A stretch of 64,000 nucleotides of DNA from Prostheceraeus crozeri (lineage: Eukaryota; Platyhelminthes; Polycladida; Euryleptidae). Below are positions 56,159-64,000 of the stretch, one piece after another. The position numbers and the translations under genes were made by a program. The notes beneath the pieces are model-generated. The model searched no databases and had not been told where the DNA came from. It was given only the letters and a program-made list of their open reading frames with translations. Location of the stretch: positions 1-64,000 of the forward strand of contig CAJQUW010011508.1 in NCBI GenBank assembly GCA_907163375.1. Direction: 5' to 3'. Within the stretch, counting starts at the first letter, position 1, and each line of letters opens with the position of its first letter.

Positions 56159-57482
56159 GCAAAAGTCCTCGAAGCCTGTGTTTTGAAGTCCGTCAAACCA
56201 AAGTTATTGAGTCTCTATGGTCCTAACAGCTTCGGTTTCAAACCTGGCACTTCGACTCTTCATGCCCACATTTCCATTCATAATGAATTGACAATTAATT
56301 TGGATAAACCCAGCAATAGTAGTGTTACGATGATTAGCTTTGACATAACGAAAGCTTTTGACTCATTAAATCACGGCTGTCGTGTGAGAACTTTACAACG
56401 GGGAAATTTGCCTTCGTCATTTGTCCAATGGTGTATTAGTTATCTGCAGGACCGCCGTCAAAGAGTCGGGCTGGACTCCAATATAAAGAGTGACGAATCA
56501 TGTGCCATTTCTGGAGTGCCACAAGGCTCAATCATTTTGCCTTTCTTATTTGCAGCTCATATGGGCTCTTTGCAATCGTCTAATTCAAATAATTTCATGT
56601 TCAAGTACGCGGATGATATTATCACTTTGATTCCTAATGAACACATGTCCAATGTTGAACACTGTATTGAGTGTGAAATTGGGCATGTAAAAAGTTGGTG
56701 CGAACAAAATGGTCTAACAATGAACAAGAAAAAGACTCAAATCATGTTGGTCAAGAAAAACATTCCTACCTTATCATCGTCAATGTCATCTTTTAAAGCT
56801 GTACAATTTCTGAAAGTTCTTGGCATTACTTATGATCACCACTTATCTTGGGATTTGCATATTGACAACCAATGCAAGAAAGCCGTAAAACATATTTTTG
56901 ACCCGAACTTTGAAGAAATTTTTGGCAAAGGAAGATCTCATTCGTATTTACAAAACTTTTGTCCTACCTATCCTCGAATATTGCAACCCTTTATTCATTG
57001 GTTTGCTTGACAAAAATTCCTGGAAGCTAGAGAAGATCCAAAGACGATATAATCACACAATATGTGGTCTTCATTGTGATTGTGGAGAATTTCCGACCCT
57101 TGCCTCAAGAAGAAAATCTCAATCAATGAAATTATTTTCGGCTATGTCCGACGCCAACCATGCTTTACATGCATTACCTCCTCCAACACTGCGATTTTCT
57201 GGACATTATGAGATGCCCTTGTGCAAAAGACAAAGACGATATAATTCATATATACCACACTGAACGTCATTGTACAACAATACTTGGACTTAGCATCCAA
57301 TTTGCGTGTTCTTCAACTTCTGGGAATACTTTACTTTGAGTATTGAGTATGTACACGCATCAATAACTTTGAAATTTATCGATGTATCATCTCGTAATTT
57401 GATCATGTTGCTGAAAACTATCTTCTGTACTGTCTGATTTTCATTCTTACAATAAACGAGTATTACTATTATTATTATTATG
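56159..57482 (+). mobile_element. LINE A, copy 3
   Basis: Duplicate of 32416-33738. Just beyond its tail, a one-base deletion in an A-run (about 57592) distinguishes this copy. Confidence 0.88.
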
Positions 57483-58137
57483 TCAAAAATAATAAAAATG
57501 AAAATGTGAAGAAAAATAAAAATATCATAAAAATTAAATAAAGTGAATAATTTATAGCAAGGTAGCAAGTCAACCATATTTGCAAAAACAAAAATAGATA
57601 TAAAAGGAATTAAAAACAGAACTGTACAGCATATGATCTTCCGCTTGCATGCATTATTTTCTGTTTTAATAATTTCAGCAGGAAAAATAGGCTGATGTTG
57701 CGTTTCATGTGCGTGTCCGTTGTAGCCATGTAGCCGTTTCACAACATGAACATGTTCCTTGTCATTGTACTGAACTTTCTACCGGTTTCGCCTAAAAAGA
57801 ATTTACCATGCTGATCATCACCACAGTTGACTTTGTGCACAATTCCAGTCTTGTCTTATTCGTTTGATTTTGCCATCATCAGAACATTCCGTAGACTTTT
57901 GTCAGGTTTGAAAATGACTTTTAAGCCACTGTTAAATCTGACAAACGCGTTTTACCCGTTCGTTAGTACCTTCGCAAAAAAGTCTCTGGTATTTTCATCC
58001 CTTGTGTTTTGCAGTTTGTTCCGAGTAATATTTTAAGCTGGTCTGGACCATTCCCAGCCGTGCGAGAAAAGTCTGTAGACATCTCTCTATTTTGAGTTGC
58101 TTTAACAGATCAAACATCCAATTCAATTTAATTTCAG

Positions 58138-58583
58138 GTGATGTCTTGTATCGAACGGGGCCTCTGTTCCTGAATGCAATTTACTCAACCTGGCTGTCAC
58201 GGATCAGAAGTAACCCAAGAATCAAGTCAGTAAATATTACTGAATCATACGTTTTCAATCCGTTGATTGATGCGGCAAGTATGGCTCGATTCAAATTATT
58301 TTGTCAAAAAGCTTGGCAGCGGAGCAATAGTCGACGTGACCATTCATCAGTTGCTGTTAAAGACAATTGGCGCTTGAAAGGATGTGAATTCATGAGAAGA
58401 AATAACTTTCAAGTAACGGCCTATGAAAAGGCAGTAGAAAATTCAACCTTGGTCCATCTATTTTATCATCTTGGTTACAATAGAGAAAGGCGAAAAATAA
58501 ATCAACGAGTTAACATTTGCAGATTGCTGCCTCAAATGCAGAAATTTGATACAAATACGATGAGAAACGACAGCTTTCCATGA
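58138..58583 (+). CDS. Glycosyltransferase family 32, C-terminal exon (copy 3)
   Basis: Duplicate of 34396-34841, sharing the silent TTC variant with copy 2. Acceptor and stop are intact. No promoter or exon 1 of its own. Confidence 0.65.
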
Positions 58584-61500
58584 TTCAACTGGTTATCATT
58601 TGACAATTAAATGTTGCACTGTTTTATATAAATTTTCTGTAAAGCTTGGGTCGGCAAACGTAGGCTTACTTTTAATTCTCAATTTTTAGTACAGAACTGT
58701 TTGGCAAAAACTCTGTGAGTATTTAATCAGTGCTTCCGAAAAGTTGAGAGAAACTTGAAGAGAGAAAAGTTGAAATGCAGAATGATATAGATTATTATAC
58801 TAAACTCTCTAAATATTAGTTCACGTCGTTCAACATACAACTAGCTGTTGTGCAAGACTCTTTACATGCAACTACAGGAAAACATAAAGCAGTTACCGAT
58901 CTTTTCAATTACTGAGGTCGAGCAGTCATGGAACTTAATGGGCCCTTAACATCGGCCATGTACAGTATAAACTTTTGATGTAGACATTGGCCGGTGAGGA
59001 ATCACCTGATGCAAAACCTGTCCACGCCACATTAAGCAAATTATGTTCAGTTTGCGCTAAAACTAAAAGAGCTCCTTGATGTATGCTAAAACTGAAAGAG
59101 ATTGAAATTAGAACTTGACTTTTTCCAAGGACCTATAAGTTTTCAGCGGATACATTTTGAAGCAACATAACTTAAGCACTTCGAAGTGGATCCAATATAT
59201 CAATTTTGATGCCACGCTAACAAAGAAGATCGTGAGAGAAAGGAAGAGAGACAATTCACTCTAAAATTTGAACTTCAGCTGAATGAAGGATAATTAGTTT
59301 GCCATTGATTTTCTGTATTGAGGAGAAATGAAACATTTTAAAATCTGGATTGTGCTTTTTCATTTTGGATTCAAGGTTTTGCACATTCTTTATTGATTTT
59401 ATTCTCAATTATAAATGAGAATGTTGTTCTGATTATATATACCTCCCGGGAATCGCCCAAGAATTGTGTCGGGCACCATGGCTTAGATGTTAGCTAAATA
59501 GGCACAATGCACATTGTTCAGTAACCAGAATATATACAGAATTTTGTCGTTAAAGCGTCGCCTAGCAAAATCACAAAAGTTTTTAAATAAGTAGCGGCAC
59601 GTTATGATAGAATCCTTTTCATGGCTGCTTCTAAGTCGTGTTGTATACTTAATAGGGCTGATTATAATTCGTACATACAAGTAAACTTTCGAGCAATAAA
59701 AAATTCCCTTAACTTGCGAAACCTGTATACCCCTGAGTTTGAATTACACAATATAGTACTGTAGACACTTCGTCTCTTTTCACTCCACACTAACTTGGGG
59801 AAAGCGAGACTTACTATTCTAAACAATAGCTCCATTGGCTTGGATGACGGTACTGTATGACATGAATTGCGAGATTTTCAAAGTCATCACCTAGCTTGCT
59901 TAACCATAGACTTCGATTCTAGATACAAGCGGAATGTCTGATACAGTTCTTTTGTGTGAGTGCAATAAATCGCTCTCTTCGGTCGGTACCTTTGTAATTT
60001 CGAAAGATGCTCACAGTTAATTGCGTTTCGTGCCGTGACGTGCGGTAGTTGCTTAATTGAAGATGAGTCACACGAAGTAATAATCGAACCAAAATGAAAA
60101 TAAGAGGCACAGCGTTACCCACAGTATTAGACAGGTCGTCTCACAGAATTAGATTGTTCCTTTCTAGTCAAACAGAAGAAGAGACGACCTGTCTAATTCT
60201 GTGGGTCGTCTCTTCCACTGTTTGACTAGAAAGGAAACATTAGAACATGTAGCGTTAATGAAATGGCAAAGTTGCTGACATAATACCACAGGAATCGAAC
60301 AATGAGCAACCAGTTCAGCACTAAACACGTCAAACTGTGCAAAGTTTCAGTGACTGTTATCAGCCGGATCACACAGCAAGGAGACACAGTCGATGTTAAA
60401 GTTCTACAGAGAAGTTTGCGAACGTTTTTTCGTGCGCCTGCTAACTTTTTTGATACTGATCGGAGGGCCCAACATTATTGAGAAAACTGTAGCGCTATGA
60501 TCTGAATTTTTCGTATCTGAAGGAATGGTGGCGATCGGATCATTTTGAAGGAATTCACACCAATCCGCAAGCGACGCACGACTATTTTTTCTATCTCTGT
60601 AAGGTATTAAAAATTTCTTATTCCTCACTTAGTAAGTTCTTGCATGTACCATCGTTTTGAATCAGTCTGCACTTCTAGCAAAGTGATACGCTTAAGCAAT
60701 CTAATTCTGTACCGTTACCACATGTTTGTAGTCATCTTCCTTGAGACTGAACAGTCAGCAAAAATATCAGATTCCTTTATCCATTTGTGTCATCGTGAAA
60801 ATATTCGAAACACGTAGCAGCTATAAATGGTGATCATGGTGGTGGTCACGTTTCGGCCACGCAGGCTTTTTCACGTACGTGACTCAAACATTCTGTGCAC
60901 CCGATACAAAGCCGACAGCTACATCTTTTGGAGTTACGGAAGGCATGGACGAGGACAAAGCTTGCGTTGACAAAATATGCATCAGAGTTTTCGCTAGTGC
61001 GAATCAAAGTCAATGACTAAGCAAAGTGAGGAGTTCGAAAATTTCAAATTTCATGTCAGGGAGTCTATGAAAATTAACGGAACTACTTATGCACACATTA
61101 TGCTTCGAATTCCTCAAGTTCGTGTAAATGTAGACCTATGTCGTAGGTAAGCTACATATAGTGTGATCTATTGTTCGAACTAAGCTCACAGAAATTTTGC
61201 AATTTCAGAAACAGTTGCTGTCAAAAGTTGCAACTCAAGAAATTGACCATGTGGCGATAAGCACTCATTTAGATAAGATCCATGTCAGAGTTGGAACCGG
61301 GCCTGGGCCTGGGCCGGGCTTGGACCTGTGAATGGGAAACTCGCAAAGGCCTGGACGGGCCTTGGCCCGTGAATATTGGTGCATATATTGCAACCAGATT
61401 ACTGTTTCAATGATTGACAGGCCAGATGTTAAAGCCATCTTATTATCCCGTGCCTAAAAGCATTAAGCTACTGAGGTGTGAAGACAACAAATAGAGATTT

Positions 61501-63120
61501 TTATTGCTGTCTTATTCAGTGATCCTTCGTTTCTCATTCTTGTTGTGTACGATATTTCAGGCATATATATGGCAGCCGCCATACCAATCATATGATCAGC
61601 ATACACGAAAGTTTGTCTGAAAGAATTCGAAAGATCTCGGTTTGTATAGAATGATGCAGTTTGTTATTGTTACTTTTAGATTGATATCGTTTGTTGAAAG
61701 TTGTTCCTTCGATCATTAAAGTCCTAACATAAACTATTTATCATGAGCATGATTTCATCAAAGCTACACTTTGTGCTAGGCATGCTCCAAAAAGATCATA
61801 AAGTCATCTTATGGATTGCCCTTCAACTCATGAACACATTGAATCTAGTCTAATGGTCAAAAGTATGTGTAATGACATATTTCTAAATGAAAATGTTTGG
61901 TGTTTAACTTGGACGAAATGTGGAACAGATATGGAAACTATGCAAGAAATATAACAGGAAAACACAAAATTTTTGACGCTCTGTTACAAAGCGTGATTGC
62001 TGAAGGTTGATCCAATCATCACCCATTTGATGTTGTGTGATCATCGGTAACAGAAAGACTTCGCCATGATGATTATCGTGGTGAAGAATTGTAAGTATGC
62101 TAGCTCTTCCATTCAGTCGCCGTTCTTTTCACCTAGTATTTGGATTTCGAGCTCTTCGGCATTGTGTGCATATTGTACTCTCACCCTCAAATGCAATCAT
62201 TGCAATGTGGTAATAGAGATATGCATTGGCTTCAAAATGAGACCTTATTTGTTAATTTCTGTTGCACAATTAGAAAGTTATGCTACATTGAAATTTAATC
62301 ACATTTTCTATGCTGTATCCTGTATTTTTCAACTACAACATCTAATTTTCGCGCCTAGAATCCACTAACGAAACCAAGAAATGTCCGTGCTCCGCACAGG
62401 AGATTTTCAATGACGCAAGTCGGACAATTTGACGCAGAAAACCATTTTTACCAACTGAATTCGTCACTTCAGATACGTGACGTGACGCAAGTGGTATATT
62501 AGACGCAAGAAGTATATTTTTACTCAAGCTGAAGTAAATGAAAATTGAAGTCAGACTTTTTGACGTAGTTCGTATATTTGACTCAAAATCATGAGATAAA
62601 TTCTGAAAACCTCCTGACGCGTCCGAACAATTTGACGCATTTGGTATATCTGACTCAAAAACGATCGGTAATGCAATGCGGCATGTTAAGATCTAAATAT
62701 ACGGTCAGAAGTTCTCTCAACAATTTCATGTATCGACTAAAGCGCTTATCTCAAAAGAACAAGTTAACATGGAATCAAATAGACCTATATCAAATGATGC
62801 CCAAGATTTACAATCTTAATTCAGACAACGGTTCATGGTAAATTTTGCACAACAGAAATAAGGCGATCATGCTTTCTTCTAATTCAATGTTATCCACTGT
62901 TAGAATTATTTGTCAGGATAATTTGCTCTAAGTTTTAATGATCATCACACTATAAATGAGCTAATCGCCGGAGTAATTTTCTGTCAACTGGAACATTCAT
63001 CGTAATTGAAATATAATTTGCAGAATGTTCGAATCGATTAATTAGAAAATTGCCATCTCATGTCAAGTAATGAGACCGGAAAGTTGACACACCGCTTATC
63101 AGGGGGGCAACGACATGACT

Positions 63121-63121
<1 letters not shown>

Positions 63122-63159
<38 letters not shown>

Positions 63160-64000
63160 CACGTTTATTGAATAAAGTTAGTCCCAATAATGAGAATCGT
63201 GAGACAAGAGCACAGATCACACAAATAATACTCAAAATTAAAAGCAAAACAAGGAAAAGTCAAACACATAAGTCAATGAAAAAGGAAGTCTCTCGCTGGA
63301 AAAAGTTGACAAGCATCATCAGAGTGAAAAACCATCATTACACAACTTACTCATGTATACAAAGAAACTATTGCTTCGCATCATCGTACGACAAGTAGGC
63401 AAGCGAAATTTGTTACTGATACACATAACCTGAGGACTATACCGATGAAGAGGATGTTCCTCATCATCCACAATTTTTCTGAAAAGCTTATAACTTAAAA
63501 TCAGTCGTCGGTAATTCAGTGGGACAAACCTAGGGCAATCACATTTCAGTTTACATATAATGCGGTGACATATATTTTGGAAACGTTCCAACAAGTTGGA
63601 AGAAGAGATCTGTAAACAGACAAAAAGAGGCGAACAATACTCCAAAATGCTTCTAATACACGAAAAATATATATCAATAAGAAACTCGTTAGAAACAATG
63701 TTCTTCAGTTGCCACAAAACGTGAATCTTTCTGGACGCCTTCTTCAAAATTTCAGAGACATGACAATTCCAAGATAGTCTAGGATCAAATATAACACCAA
63801 GCAATTTCAAAAATTTAACATAAGGAATATCATTTATCAGAAATGAAATTATGTCAAAATGACTAATGTTGGTAAAAAAACGTTTGATTACATTTTGCCG
63901 TGTTTACAAACATGCCATTTTCATCCGTCCATACTCTCACATGCTCATACAGGGTGGTCATTAAGTCACAAGTCGCTTCTCGAAAAGAGACAGGACAACA
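63122..64000 (-). mobile_element. LINE B, copy 3 (cut by the window end)
   Basis: 3' tail, CAATAAACG and the C-terminal RT frame are present. A one-base insertion at about 63873-63880 (GGTAAAAAAACG against GGCAAAAAACG) breaks the frame that is open in copies 1 and 2. Confidence 0.85.

Larger units (their letters stand above)
53958..64000 (+). repeat. Tandem duplication unit, copy 3 (cut by the window end)
   Basis: Same content as copies 1 and 2 up to the LINE B reverse transcriptase region, where the window ends. Holds Polinton right end to 55799, LINE A (56159-57482) and exon copy (58138-58583). Whether more copies follow is not visible. Confidence 0.95.

Noticed and set aside
57290..57742. 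150-codon hydrophobic ORF only in copy 3
   Set aside because: Created by a one-base deletion in an A-run; AT-rich simple sequence around the LINE A tail, no motif.

Overview
The window is animal (invertebrate-type) nuclear DNA: AT-rich, with short GT-AG introns, non-LTR retrotransposons, a foldback element, a large Polinton/Maverick and a tandem array of about 11.87 kb units. The species cannot be named from the sequence.

Host gene. A family 32 (OCH1/SUR1-like) glycosyltransferase is on the + strand. Exon 1 (7865-8504) ends at a GTGAGT donor. The C-terminal exon (34396-34841) follows a TTTCAG acceptor and joins in phase. The 25.9 kb intron holds the Polinton and one LINE. The C-terminal exon lies inside the tandem unit, so it occurs three times (34396, 46266, 58138).

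Polinton (9822-32056, 22.2 kb). It starts with AG, ends with CT, has inverted repeats of about 670 bp, and has the 6-bp target duplication GACTTC on the left (AACTTC on the right; GACTTC at the two duplicated right ends). From left to right it carries: an early-type gene whose ATG is its own exon; a RING-like ORF; two conserved ORFs; a second RING gene; a small basic gene with a hydrophobic tail; packaging ATPase; a conserved Polinton ORF; a Cys-rich microprotein; integrase with chromodomain; a pVI-like basic protein; major capsid protein; and adenain-like protease. On the minus strand follow a TBP-like gene with PC4-like domains, then two paralogous structural-type genes (+), then protein-primed DNA polymerase B (-). 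The right arm holds small genes with strong promoters (27.2-30.6 kb). Most replication and virion genes carry in-frame stops or frameshifts, so this copy is dead, although its terminal repeats are still very similar to each other.

The most interesting point is a possible element-specific transcription system. The element encodes a two-repeat TATA-binding-protein homologue fused to PC4-like domains. At least five of its genes also share one promoter layout: a TATA box, then TCATTC (or TCATCC) with its A 30-31 bp downstream.

Tandem array. From 30219 to the window end an 11,869-11,873 bp unit is repeated (copy 1 30219-42087, copy 2 42088-53957, copy 3 53958 onward, cut by the window). Each unit holds the right end of the Polinton, a LINE fragment (+), the glycosyltransferase exon, noncoding DNA with several odd repeats, and a second LINE (-). 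Each junction fuses, in frame, the first 107 codons of a Polinton zinc/coiled-coil protein to a LINE endonuclease domain.
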